This document shows, one piece after another, positions 37,091 through 47,529 of a DNA stretch of 64,000 nt. The translations under genes were made by a program, and so were the position numbers. The DNA is taken from contig JAMPIV010022931.1 of NCBI GenBank assembly GCA_024509875.1, positions 186,001 through 250,000 on the forward strand, read 5' to 3'. The notes below the pieces were generated by a model. It was not told the origin of the DNA. It did not search any database and saw only the letters and a list, made by a program, of their open reading frames with translations. The first letter of the stretch is position 1. Each line of letters opens with the position of its first letter. This DNA comes from Oreohelix idahoensis. Its lineage: Eukaryota; Mollusca; Gastropoda; Stylommatophora; Oreohelicidae.

Positions 37091-40000
37091 TCAGCCCAAC
37101 AGTTTCAATAGATCATACACTGATGCAGCCACAAGCCCTCTTGCGCCCACTTCAACAGCCATGACCTTTGCATTGAACCCATCGTGTCTCAGATCCGCGG
37201 CCAGATCACTATACTTGGCCGCTTTGAATGAATGTTGCTCGTCTAATCTGGATTCAAATGGCACAGTCAGTTCAATCAGTATGACCTGGAGCGTTGCTGA
37301 AGAATGAAGCACTATATCCGGCCGTCTCCGCGATTTTCTGATACTCTCTGGATATGCCCCTTGTCCAGGTAGGTCTACCGCCATCTCCCAGTCGTTTGCA
37401 CAGTCAAGAAGAGATGGTAAACTGCTACCAGGATTACTCGGTTTGGGGTGTGCTGACTTTCCTGCCCTCAGAAAGTATGTATTTGCGGTGCTAGGCCTGG
37501 GTTTGCTATTCGCCTTCATCCTTGCCAGATCTATTGTCGCAGCAAGCTCATTTAGCACTTTGTTATGGCGCCAAGTGTATCGCCCTTGCCCTAATGCTAC
37601 CTTACACGCCGAGAGCATGTGTTCGAGTGTCTGTCTCCCCTGGCACAGGGGGCACTGCTCATCATCCGACTTTCCCCATTTCACAAGGTTGGTGGCCGAT
37701 GGCAGCAGGTCATACATTGATCTAACAACGAAGCTGAGCCTAAGAGGTGCCATATGCCATATATCATTCCATGTCAAGGACCTCTGCAGGGCTCCTTCCC
37801 ATGTAGTCCATTGGCCTTGTTGGACTTGCTGCACTGCTTTTTGCAACCTCTTATCATTCTCAGCTCCTCGTATCTCCTGAACTACCATGTCTCTGCGCTC
37901 CCTGCTTGATGCCTTGGACCACCAGCGGATATCTCCATGACCAAATCCCCGTCTATTCGTTTGTGTGTATCCGATTACCTCCCTCAGTTTGAGTGACTCT
38001 TGGGCAGCATCAACAGCTTCTTCCACTCTCCACTTCCTTCCTGTTTTCAGTGTAGGCTGAATGGACTTAACCACGTCATCAGCTGACTCGCGTAGCATCA
38101 TTGCAAGCCTTGCCTTTCCAACTTTGTACTCTTCAACAACTGACTTGAAAGGAAGCAGAAGTTTTGCCTTTTTGCAATACAGTGCTACATCTGACAGACC
38201 TGGTGGTACCCCTAGCCACTTTCTCATGAACTTGTTGACCTTCTGCTCTATAGCTTCCACTGTACTTGTGCTTATTTCATATATAAGCAGTGGCCACAGC
38301 AACTTCGGTATCAACATAAACTGGAGGCACCACAGTTTGAACTTTCCCAGGAGTCTGCTTTGGTCTATGATCTGTAGCCCTCTGTCTGCCATTTCTGTTG
38401 TCTGTTGCACTGCCTTCGAGTCTTTTAATGAGGCATCGTACACCGTGCCAAGACTTTTAACAGGTTCCTCAATGACAGTAGGGATTCTTTGGTTGGAAAC
38501 CATGAATATTGCCTCTGCTATTTTCCCTTTCCTGACTGATAGGCTTCTCGACTTCTTGGGTTTGAAGCTCATTCTGCACCAGCTGACTAGTTCATCCAGG
38601 CGTTCTAACATCCTCCGGGCCTGATGTTCATCTGATGTCAGAATTGTTGTGTCATCCATGAATGCTTTGAGCGGTGGCATGTGACACATTCCACCGAGCT
38701 TTGGACCTATAGCCATTCCTTCAGCCGCATTGAGGATTACCTGCATAGCCATCACGAATAGTATCGGAGAGATGGTACACCCCATCGCAATTCCAACTTC
38801 AAGGCCAATCCACTTCGTTGTGTACTCTCTGGTTGAAAATCTGACAGCAAACCCTGCGAAATACAGCTTCAGCATTGCTGCAATCTTTTGTGGAACATGA
38901 TACATTTCTAGGGCCTGCCACAACATCTGGTGTGGAATGGATCCATAAGCATTCGCTAGATCCAACCAGATTACATGGAGGTTTGTTCTGTCAGACTTTG
39001 CCTTTTGGATTGCTTCCCAGATCATTGTGGCATGCTCTAGACATCCTGGTGTACCTGGGATACCTCCTTTCTGAATGGTAGTGTCAATGTACCCATTTGC
39101 CAGGAGGTATGTAGTGAGTCTTTTCGCCATCACTGAGAAGAATATCTTCCCTTCCACATTGAGTAGGGAGACTGGCCTGAACTGACTGATGTCAGTGGAA
39201 TTTTGCTCCTTCGGGATGTAGACTCCGTTCGCCTTTCTCCATTCCTTGCTTACAAGCTGGTTTTTCCACGCATTCTTCAGTAAACGGAGCAGTCGTTTGA
39301 GCACTTCAGGGCATCTCTTATACACCACATATGGGACACCATTAGGACCTGGAGCTGACTTGCACCGAGCTTTCTGGACAATGCTTTCTACCTCTTGCAC
39401 CGTTGGGGGCTTGGTGTTAAATTCAGCTCCTGGCATACTCGGCCATTTAAGGCCTGCCATGCTGCTGAGCGGCTCATCTCTGCGACCATCTGAATATGTC
39501 ATTCTAAGGTGTTCTTCCAGATCTTCTTTCTTGATGTTTAGCGTACCCGACCGTGGCTGCTCAAACAGTTCTTTGGCAAACTTGAAGGGCTCCCTGAAGA
39601 ATCTTTCCCTATCCCTTCGAGTCTTCCTTCTCTTCCTGCACAACCTTTCTGCTCTACAAAGGGCATTATGTTGGCCTTTCAGGTGCTCCCAAACCTGTCG
39701 TAACCCTTCCTTCTCTGTGGCAACTGCGTTCTTGAAAAGTTTTCGGGCATGCTTCTTCTGTTTCCTGATTTCTTCTATTTTAATTTGTCTTCTATTTTTT
39801 CGTGGTGGGTTACTTTCCCTTGCCTCCCTCACTCCGAACACTTTGCGACAGTGCAGATATATTATGTCGCCGAAGATTTCCAGCTTCTTCTCCAAAGTTA
39901 TCTGCTTCAGGCTGTTATCCAACTCTTTTGCCAAGGCTTCGTCCAGCTGTTTCCAAAGCCCTTTTGCACTGGCAGGTGGAAACTTGATTGCATCTCTCTT

Positions 40001-40267
40001 CCCGTCCAAGAAGTGTGTGAGATCATCATCAGGCAGATCAACTTGAATGTACTCAGCACTGTGGATTGACTCCTGGCTGCGTTCTTCTAACGTCTTATCC
40101 GTCGAGACAGAGCGCTGTTGATCTCCCCCAGATGACCCCCCACACCCCTTTTTCGTTCGGTGGATTTTCATTCCTCTCTGAGTAGAGAATTCCCTACCAC
40201 AGGCACATGGAAATTCCAGCCGTTGTTCAGAGCTCGAAGTCCGTGTAACGGGTCTGGTCGATTCCAA
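37091..40267 (-). CDS. Non-LTR retrotransposon protein with restriction-like endonuclease
   Basis: Uninterrupted frame of 1,058 codons from the ATG at 40267. N-terminal zinc finger CACGREFSTQRGMKIHRTK (residues about 21-42). Reverse transcriptase centre: APGPNGVPYVVYK, QFRPVSLLNVEGKIFFSVMA, GGIPGTPGC, VIWLDLANAYGSIPH, GLEVGIAMGCTISPILF and the active site AFMDDTTIL (38653-38670, residue about 535), Met-Asp-Asp rather than the common Ala-Asp-Asp. Then a CCHC finger CPLCQGRQTLEHMLSAC (C-x2-C-x7-H-x4-C, residues about 869-885), and an endonuclease end with RRPDIVL and VILIELTVPFE (residues about 982-1005), the PD-(D/E)-type fold of R2-like elements. No apurinic-type endonuclease. It would nick DNA and copy its RNA at the nick. 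Clade within the R2/R4/NeSL/Hero group not assigned. Confidence 0.93.
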   Translation of the reverse strand: MESTRPVTRTSSSEQRLEFPCACGREFSTQRGMKIHRTKKGCGGSSGGDQQRSVSTDKTLEERSQESIHSAEYIQVDLPDDDLTHFLDGKRDAIKFPPASAKGLWKQLDEALAKELDNSLKQITLEKKLEIFGDIIYLHCRKVFGVREARESNPPRKNRRQIKIEEIRKQKKHARKLFKNAVATEKEGLRQVWEHLKGQHNALCRAERLCRKRRKTRRDRERFFREPFKFAKELFEQPRSGTLNIKKEDLEEHLRMTYSDGRRDEPLSSMAGLKWPSMPGAEFNTKPPTVQEVESIVQKARCKSAPGPNGVPYVVYKRCPEVLKRLLRLLKNAWKNQLVSKEWRKANGVYIPKEQNSTDISQFRPVSLLNVEGKIFFSVMAKRLTTYLLANGYIDTTIQKGGIPGTPGCLEHATMIWEAIQKAKSDRTNLHVIWLDLANAYGSIPHQMLWQALEMYHVPQKIAAMLKLYFAGFAVRFSTREYTTKWIGLEVGIAMGCTISPILFVMAMQVILNAAEGMAIGPKLGGMCHMPPLKAFMDDTTILTSDEHQARRMLERLDELVSWCRMSFKPKKSRSLSVRKGKIAEAIFMVSNQRIPTVIEEPVKSLGTVYDASLKDSKAVQQTTEMADRGLQIIDQSRLLGKFKLWCLQFMLIPKLLWPLLIYEISTSTVEAIEQKVNKFMRKWLGVPPGLSDVALYCKKAKLLLPFKSVVEEYKVGKARLAMMLRESADDVVKSIQPTLKTGRKWRVEEAVDAAQESLKLREVIGYTQTNRRGFGHGDIRWWSKASSRERRDMVVQEIRGAENDKRLQKAVQQVQQGQWTTWEGALQRSLTWNDIWHMAPLRLSFVVRSMYDLLPSATNLVKWGKSDDEQCPLCQGRQTLEHMLSACKVALGQGRYTWRHNKVLNELAATIDLARMKANSKPRPSTANTYFLRAGKSAHPKPSNPGSSLPSLLDCANDWEMAVDLPGQGAYPESIRKSRRRPDIVLHSSATLQVILIELTVPFESRLDEQHSFKAAKYSDLAADLRHDGFNAKVMAVEVGARGLVAASVYDLLKLLG

Positions 40268-40370
40268 TGAGGCGCCTGTGGATTCATCATTCCCCCCCCC
40301 CTTTCGGTGAATCCTGGGGGCATCTATCTTTTTTGGGTCCTATAGCAATTGAATACAGCTTACGGGGTGC

Positions 40371-42792
40371 TGTGGTGAAGCGAGATGTTATAAATATTTA
40401 TAGGGGACTTAGTGTACTGACTGAGATCAGCTGTGAAGGTATATATATCTAATAAGAGTAGTGTATTATATATAACCTTGCTTGCTGCCACATATGTATA
40501 CCTCAGTCAGAATTATTCTGGAATAGTGTGATGACTACGTTGTATGTCTAGGGTATGTGTATGATGAAGTGTAAGTCATAACAACAACAGACAGATAAAC
40601 AATTTAATTTATTCCACCACACTTGACAACACTGTGACACTCACATACATATAACACTCTAAAGGATATCTTAAAGGAGTCACTGATAACTTTTCAAATA
40701 ACAATATGTATTCATTGCTGTTATGAATGAATATGTGTCCTGATTCAAATACAAAGGGAACCAGGAATCACAATCAATTTTACTTACAAGTTATATGTAC
40801 AGAATTTATCAATATGAATATGGTAATGACATATATTATTAAAAGTATCCTATGTGTGTCAGTTGTGTAGTAGTAATATGAGGTAATACTGGTTTTGTTT
40901 TGTTCAAACTCTGTTGGTATTTGTCATCATGACTTCAATAGTTTGTCTTTATTGGGACTAGTATTGGAGATGTTCTCAGTTCCTGATATTAAAACAATTT
41001 AATTCCCCTCTTAATGTTATTTTTACAAGGTCATTTTAAGCTGGGGTACATAATTTTGAGCTCAGCTGGCCACATCAGCTTATCTTGTGTGATGGCGGCA
41101 GGAAAAGACTCCTCTGCTCGATTTCTCCCCTGGGCTCTGGAGACACCTCACTGATAGCTAAATGGACCAAGGAGTATGCTGTCCGACTCTGGATTCAGCA
41201 AAGCTCTGACCAGGTGCTGCTCAATACCATCAAGACCACGGTCCCTGAAAACAAGAAGGATGTACCTTCTACTTCATAACTAATTGATATTCTAGTTCTA
41301 CACTGAGCACAATACATCACAAACATTGAGTTCAGAGCGTTAGGGCAACTGTCAGCTTCATCTGAAATACTTTATACCAGTATTAACCTCCTTAATGGTT
41401 ACTACGCCTCTGCAATTCCAGCATTATTTCTGTCTAATCAATAATCTAGGTGTCAGTGTACTGTTTGGCCATTCCATGCAGTTTTACTTTCCTCCGACAC
41501 CTTCTGTTCAGGCTGGAGCATTATAGGCTTTACATCATGTTTGCTACTGAACTACACATATATACAGGCATAAATTAACAATTCACATTCAATTTTCATT
41601 AAAAGATACTGAATGTTTCAAGCTTACCACAATTCATAGAATACACACAGATACGTTGATTAGCAATGAATTCTGGCACAAATACTGGCACAAATTCCCA
41701 TCTGCTTATGTTCCAGGCTTTTATTTAGCAAAAATATGAGCTGGCTTCAACGCACTGTTGCTTTATCAAGCTTATTTGCACTAGTGGTCTCGAACTAACG
41801 CTCCTAAGTGATTATATCAGCGAGTCTGGCCAATGGAGCCACGTTTCGACAAGTGTTTGAAAAAATTTTACCTTCCTACGTCTCCCCTAACAACCAAAGA
41901 TAGTATTTATAGTCCGACTAATCGTGTGTAGCCTTACATATCATTCCAGCCAATCAGTTCAAATGTAACTTGTGGCCCATTTCCCGTACAATGGTGGATT
42001 TTAAAAAAAAAATCTACCACTGAGCGATTCTGATTTTGGGTGTTGTCTGACAGCACCATCATTTTATTTTGGCTATAACTTGTTAATTCCTAGACTATTT
42101 GCCTAACGTTGTACATATTCTTTGTCAGCAAACCCTAAGGAACCCAAATATATATATTTAATAGAACTAATATGCTGCGTTCAAAATATGCAATTCCTTC
42201 TACCTCCTGTTTCGAAGATGTGCTGTCTGGGTACTGTAATGTTTTCAAACGTAACCCCATCTAATGTTATCTTTTCTAATAAGAGTTTTTCAGGATTTAA
42301 AAACCTAACTCTGGGAAGGGTAGTGAATTTTATCACTGTCGATTTGAAATAAAGTTAGTGCATGTGGCCTTACACGCGTGATAGTAGTAATTGTGTATCG
42401 CGCGACGCGTGTTTAGTGTTGCACGTGTTCGGCTTTATGCCTCTCCCTTCTCTCTATCCTTTAGTCCATCTGTCTTTAGTTACGCCGTGTATAAAATGGA
42501 ATGAATGAAATATTAAAATTAGGTCATTGTTCAGCTTGCGTATCTCACTGTTTTTCCAAGAAATACAGCACACGTTTCATTGAAGAAAGCGGGTAATAAT
42601 ACAGTAGGCTTTTACTATCAACGTGAAAGCGTTACAATTTGCAGACGAAGCATAAAACAAAGGGGATTTCGAGTACTGTCATTGTGACAGCACTGTTCTT
42701 TACCATTCTTCTTCCTTTCTTTATTATATGTATTTATTAGGCTTTATATTTACTTGATAATTTATATATGTGGATTAGAATATTCCACGACA
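40371..42792 (-). repeat. Element B 3' LTR
   Basis: In element orientation it starts TGTCGTGGAATATTC and ends CTTCACCACA. At 2.42 kb it is long for this class. It contains no conserved frame starting with ATG. Confidence 0.96.
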
Positions 42793-42803
42793 TCTCCCCT
42801 CTT
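42793..42803 (-). other. Element B polypurine tract
   Basis: On the minus strand AAGAGGGGAGA lies immediately before the 3' LTR start TGTCGTGG. Confidence 0.85.
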
Positions 42804-42859
42804 AAAACAGACATTATATGTCAGTCCTTTATTCTATATACACATAGAGAAATTTATTA

Positions 42860-44668
42860 TTAGTTCTGGGGTTTACGGTGATTCTCATCACACGGATGGC
42901 GGCTTAAGAAATCCGCTCCCAAATTTGTTTTTCCAGATATATACTCAATGCTAAAATTATAGGGAGCCAAAAGCAAGGACCATCGGAGTAACCTAGAGTT
43001 CTCATGCTTAGCCTGGGCTAGAAACGATAAAGGTTTGTGGTCCGTTTGCAACTTAAATGCCTTCCCATACAGATAAATATTGAATTTCTTTATTGCCCAT
43101 ATTACTGCAAGACATTCTTTTTCGCTAGTTGAGTAGTTGATTTCAGCTTTATTCAATTTTCTGCTAGCATATGCCACTGGGCTTAATTCCCCATCCAATG
43201 CATCTGATTTCTGTAGTAGAGTTGCACCTAACCCAATATTACTTGCATCCGTCCTTACTATGAATTCTTGACTTAAGTCAGGTAATTTCAAAATAGGTTT
43301 ACTTGTGAGCTTTTCCTTCAATTCTTGGTAAGCCATTTCACATTGTGGGGTCCATGTAATGCGATCTGGATGTCCTTTACGTGTCAAATCAGTTAACGGT
43401 GCACATATGGAATTAAAGTTCCTGATATACTTCTGGTAGAAACCACATAATGAGACAAAGGATCTCACGTCCTTCTTGGTTTGTGGTCTCGGGGCTTTCT
43501 TTAGTTTCTCTAAGTTCTTTGGGTCAGGGGTCATGTTTCCCTGATAAACTGTGTGTCCCAAAAATTCCAATTCTTTACATCCAACGCAACATTTGGTTGG
43601 TCGGGCTGTTAAATTTGCCTCCCTAAGTCGATTAAACAGCATGTTCAGAGAGTCAATGTGTTCCTCAAATGTTTCTGTTGCTATCAGGATATCATCCATG
43701 AAATTTGTTATACATGGATTATTCAGAGGGTCCAATAATTTTCTCATCATTCTAGAGAAGACACTAGGCGCATTCTTCAATCCAAATGGCAATCTATTAA
43801 ACTCATAGTGTCCTTCTGAGGTACTAAAAGCTAGGTATGGTCTAACCTCAGGCTTTACTGGAATCTGATAATATCCTTTACTCAGATCCACTTTGGAGAA
43901 ATATTTAGCTTTATTTAGTTTGGCAAACAGCTGATTTGTATCCGGCAATGGATCCACCTGTCCTTCTGTAATAGCATTCAGTCTCCTGTAATCTATACAG
44001 AGTCTATGTTCTCCAGAGGGCTTCCTTAAGAGTACAACACCGGAACTATACGAAGATTCACTGTGCGAAATAATTCCTTCCTTCAATAGATAGTCTATCT
44101 CTTCCTTCAAAGCTTTCTCCTTAGCAAACGGAATCGAATATGGTTTCATACAGACAGGTGTGGGGTCTATCAGTTTCATATCATATTCCAATAGGTTTGT
44201 ATGCCCTGGTCGGTCTGTTAACACCTCTGCATGATTATTTAGAACCTGTTGCACTCTCTCTTTCTGAGTTTTCGTTAAATGTGTACTGATTTTCACCTGT
44301 GCTGCTGTCTCACAGGGGTGTAATGGATATTCAAATGATGAAAGTGGTTCCTTTTTCATCTCCATGGCGATGGACAAGGTCAACAAGTGTGTCTCCTCCT
44401 GATGTTCTCTTTCCAAATATTTCTTCAGGAGATTCACATGATAGATTTTTTCTTTCCCCTTCTTATCTATCTTATAATTTGTTCTAGATACCTTCTCTAA
44501 AACTGTATATGGACCCTGCCATCCAATTTGTAACTTATTCTGACTCCCGGGCAAAAGAAGCAGTACTTTCTCTCCCACAGCCAAATTTCTGTCTTTCGCT
44601 TTCCTGTTATAATAGGCAGCATGTTTCTTCCTGGCTTGTTTCAAATTTTCATTGGCAAGTTTCCAACC
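42860..44668 (-). CDS. Element B GPY/F-reverse transcriptase-RNase H
   Basis: Frame of about 594 codons from 44644 (open slightly earlier) that continues the integrase frame after one extra base in the T6 run at 44671-44676. It starts in the integrase C-terminal part with the GPY/F module IGWQGPYTVLEKV. Reverse transcriptase follows: SSGVVLLRKPSGEHRLCIDY, KVDLSKGYYQIPV, RLPFGLKNAPSVFSRMM and the active site NFMDDILIA (about 43688-43705). RNase H: FIVRTDASNIGLGATLL, YSTSEKECLAVIW, LQTDHKPLSFL and NLGADFLSRHP, with all four acids. The stop is about 70 bp before the 3' LTR. Confidence 0.94.
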   Translation of the reverse strand, partial: GWKLANENLKQARKKHAAYYNRKAKDRNLAVGEKVLLLLPGSQNKLQIGWQGPYTVLEKVSRTNYKIDKKGKEKIYHVNLLKKYLEREHQEETHLLTLSIAMEMKKEPLSSFEYPLHPCETAAQVKISTHLTKTQKERVQQVLNNHAEVLTDRPGHTNLLEYDMKLIDPTPVCMKPYSIPFAKEKALKEEIDYLLKEGIISHSESSYSSGVVLLRKPSGEHRLCIDYRRLNAITEGQVDPLPDTNQLFAKLNKAKYFSKVDLSKGYYQIPVKPEVRPYLAFSTSEGHYEFNRLPFGLKNAPSVFSRMMRKLLDPLNNPCITNFMDDILIATETFEEHIDSLNMLFNRLREANLTARPTKCCVGCKELEFLGHTVYQGNMTPDPKNLEKLKKAPRPQTKKDVRSFVSLCGFYQKYIRNFNSICAPLTDLTRKGHPDRITWTPQCEMAYQELKEKLTSKPILKLPDLSQEFIVRTDASNIGLGATLLQKSDALDGELSPVAYASRKLNKAEINYSTSEKECLAVIWAIKKFNIYLYGKAFKLQTDHKPLSFLAQAKHENSRLLRWSLLLAPYNFSIEYISGKTNLGADFLSRHPCDENHRKPQN

Positions 44669-46953
44669 AGTTTTTTAAACGAGTGGTCAGCTCATTCACA
44701 TATTGGTATGAAGATGTAATGTTTTCCTCTGCCTTTTCATCAGTCCACGTTCTTAACAAAGCTTCGAGTGGACCTTTTATTGGCCTTCCAAACAATAATG
44801 TTGCCGGGGCCATACCGGTTGAACTATGGGGTACCTCCCGATAAGCAAAGAGGGCGGCGTGCAGGTACTGGTCCCATGTATCTGGTTTTTCGTGTGCCAA
44901 CTTTCTCAGGATCGACATCAATGTGCCGTTAAATCTTTCCACTTGGCCGTTCCCTTGGGGATGATACACACTACAATGGAAGTGTTTGGCCTGGAAGATC
45001 CTGAAAACTTCTTCAGTTAGTTTCCCCTTGAACTGAGAGCCATTATCAGTCAAGATTTGATTGGGAAAGCCTAACCTTGTGAAAATTGTGAGCAATGCCT
45101 CTGCCACATGTTTAGAATCAATCGATGACAGGGCTACTGCCTCTCCCCACATAGAACAAGTGTCCACCAGAGTCAGAATGTAGCTGTTCCTTCTCTTGGT
45201 TCGGGTGAGAGGTCCCACAAGATCCACGGCAACTCTCTCAAAGGGTGTTCCCACTATGGGCATTTCCCCCAGAGTTGCTGGTGCAGTCCAATGTTTAGGT
45301 GCTACTCGTTGGCACTCTGGACAGGATTTTACATATCGTTTGATATCTTCAGTTATTCCTGGCCAGAAATAGTGACAAGCTATTCGCTGTCCTGTTGCGC
45401 TGATTCCCATATGACCACTGAAGGGAATCGCATGCCCTAGTTCCAACACTTTAGTCCTATATGAAGTGGGAAGGACCAGCTGTCCGTGACCATTGGATTC
45501 AGATCCAGCCTTCCTATATATTAGTTTGTTCTTCATATAAAACTCTCCCTTGCCTGGAGGTGTATGAGATTTGGGCAACTTCTTGAAACATGGCTTGAGT
45601 GTTTTGTCCTCAGCCTGTGCCTTCCTCATCTCATCTGGGTGAGTATTTATGGGATTATCCTCCTCCTTTTTTGACTGTGATCTGGTCTGCACTGTTGCCA
45701 ATATCACAGGTCTCTTGGGATTCCCCAAGAAGACATATCTACACCCCAATATTAGAGGGTAGATTGGCTCATTTATCACTGCTGCTTTTATGATTCCTTC
45801 CACATATCGCGTTTTCACTTTTATTCGGGCGACGGGAAGTGTCATGGTAGCTACATCCTTGGTTGCAGTTTGAATCTCCACTGTTTCTGTGGTGTATTGA
45901 TCGGCCTGCACCAGGTGAGAACTCACAACGGAATCGTAATCTAAACCGGTATCATATAAACATCTTATAGTGACACCATTACAGATGACATCTTCACACA
46001 CTGGGGGGTGGTATGGTTCCTGTAATTCTTCAGGTTTGCCCTTCTTTTCCTTTTTCCCCGATGTCATAGCAGCAAAATGAGGAGGTTTCCTTCTACAATG
46101 GTCAGTGTCATGATTGTTCATCTTACAATTTTTACACCACCTTTTTCCTTGGTTGAAAGATTTTCTTTCATCATATTTCCTTTCATCGAATTGTGGGTTT
46201 TTATTTTTATTTTCATACCGTGGCCTATCAAATTGGTGCTTACCTTTATTTTGATCCTTAGGATCAAATTTATTAAAGTTCTGTGGTGCCCTAAAGTTAT
46301 CCACTTGTTTCTTTTTATTTCCTGTTACCTCTGCTTGAGCTGCTTGATACCTTTCAGCAACATTTAGCAACTCACCCAGCCTCTCTGCACCTTGTTCCAT
46401 GAGAAACTTTCTCAGGTCTGGAGCCATGGACTCTCTTAATTGCTCTATAAGGACCATTTCCTTAAGATCTTGGGTTTTCCCCAGAGAAGTCCATTTCTCC
46501 AAGTATGTCTCTATTCGTGCAGAGAACTGGTGATAGGTTTCACCTGACAGTAGTTTAGCATTCCTAAATTTTTTCCTATAGAATTCTGCATTCTTTTCAT
46601 ATCTTAACAAAAGAGCCTGCTTTAGCATGTCATAATTTTCCTGATCACCTCTACTCATTTTTGCAAAAACTTCATAAGCTGCCCCACGAAGTCCTTGAGA
46701 TAACTTTAAGCTCCACCTTTCTCTCTCTAACCCATACGTGGTAGCTAATAGTTCATACCTATTTAGGTAGCTCTCTATATCATCGTCTTTCTCAACAAAA
46801 TGATCTAAATGAAAATTCATAGCTGAGGTTGAGGCTCCTTGGCTAGCAGTGGCATCAGAGGCAAAGGGACTGGCACCATTTTCAGGAGCATGGCCCTGAA
46901 ACTCAAACTCCCTTAGCCGTAACTCATGTTCCCTTTGTAATCTTTTCTCCTCC
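44649..46953 (-). CDS. Element B Gag (C-terminal part)-protease-integrase
   Basis: Frame open from about 46953 to the stop at 44649. Gag globular part with NFHLDHFVEKDDDIESYLNR, a basic Asn-rich part and zinc knuckle CKNCKMNNHDTDHC (C-x2-C-x4-H-x4-C). Protease CLYDTGLDYDSVV with the DTG triad at 45945-45953, and LILGCRYVFLG. Integrase zinc region HAIPFSGHMGI to CPECQRV (about 45310-45435), then core VDLVGPLTR, LTDNGSQFKG and NGQVERFN with D-x35-E spacing. Integrase inserts the DNA copy into the genome; here it lies upstream of reverse transcriptase. Confidence 0.94.
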
Positions 46954-47326
46954 TTTTCTGTTCTGCTTCCCTTTCTGCAGCTAATTTCTTCTCTTCCCTT
47001 TCTGCAGTCAATCTTCTTTCTTCTGCTTCCCTTTCTGCAGCTAATTTCTTCTCTTCCCTTTCTGCAGTCAATCTTCTTTCTTCTGCTTCCAATTTCTTAG
47101 CCTCAGCCTCAATCTGCAACCTCTTAGTCTCAGCCTCAGCCTCAAATTGTAACTTCTTAATTTCCCTTTCAGCCTCTAACTTTCTTTCGGCTTCAAACCT
47201 TCTTTCTTCGCGTTCAATAAATTTGTCACATTCCGTAGTGACATAGGCAACCATAACTTGCCCATCTAATCCTAACTCTTTTGCAGTCTGAACAGCAGCA
47301 GATCGAAACTTGGCCAGGTCCGCCAT
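46913..47326 (-). CDS. Element B Gag, N-terminal part
   Basis: Starts MADLAKFRSAAVQTAKEL. Residues about 35-130 form a charged helix with repeated EREAEERRLTAEREEKKLA. One 60-bp unit is present twice in tandem (46966-47085 in plus coordinates). The frame is lost by one missing base in the run at 46954-46957; the other frame carries on. The same N-terminal design is seen in A, B-prime and C. Confidence 0.88.
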   Translation of the reverse strand: MADLAKFRSAAVQTAKELGLDGQVMVAYVTTECDKFIEREERRFEAERKLEAEREIKKLQFEAEAETKRLQIEAEAKKLEAEERRLTAEREEKKLAAEREAEERRLTAEREEKKLAAEREAEQKRRRKDYKGNMSYG

Positions 47327-47529
47327 TGTCTATCAGGTAAGTTTATACAATGTCTAACCAACAATTTAATCTCTAAATATATATCTAATGGACAACACAG
47401 GCACCGTGAGCTCAACCTTATTTAATTCCACCCAAGGATACCTTTAATTCTTATATTCCCTGAAGTGAATTACCCCCAATATTTGTAATAGGGAAAGATT
47501 CAAAATCCCAAGAGCGAGACCCCAATATA
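47327..47529 (-). other. Element B leader with primer-binding site
   Basis: 200 bp between 5' LTR and Gag. Directly after the LTR the minus strand reads TATTGGGGTCTCGCTCTTGG; the tggggtctcgc part is the likely tRNA primer site. I do not name the tRNA. Confidence 0.7.

Noticed and set aside
39246..40046. 266-codon plus-strand frame opposite the LINE
   Set aside because: Shadow of the real minus-strand LINE frame; no domain.
41085..41279. 64-codon frame in both LTRs of element B (also 48244-48438)
   Set aside because: Starts with TTG, is antisense to the element, and identity is explained by the age of the LTRs.
44668..44680. A-AAA-AAC slippery heptamer on the minus strand of element B
   Set aside because: It is in the right phase for a -1 shift, but the downstream frame needs a +1 shift. 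A plain extra A in the run explains the break better.
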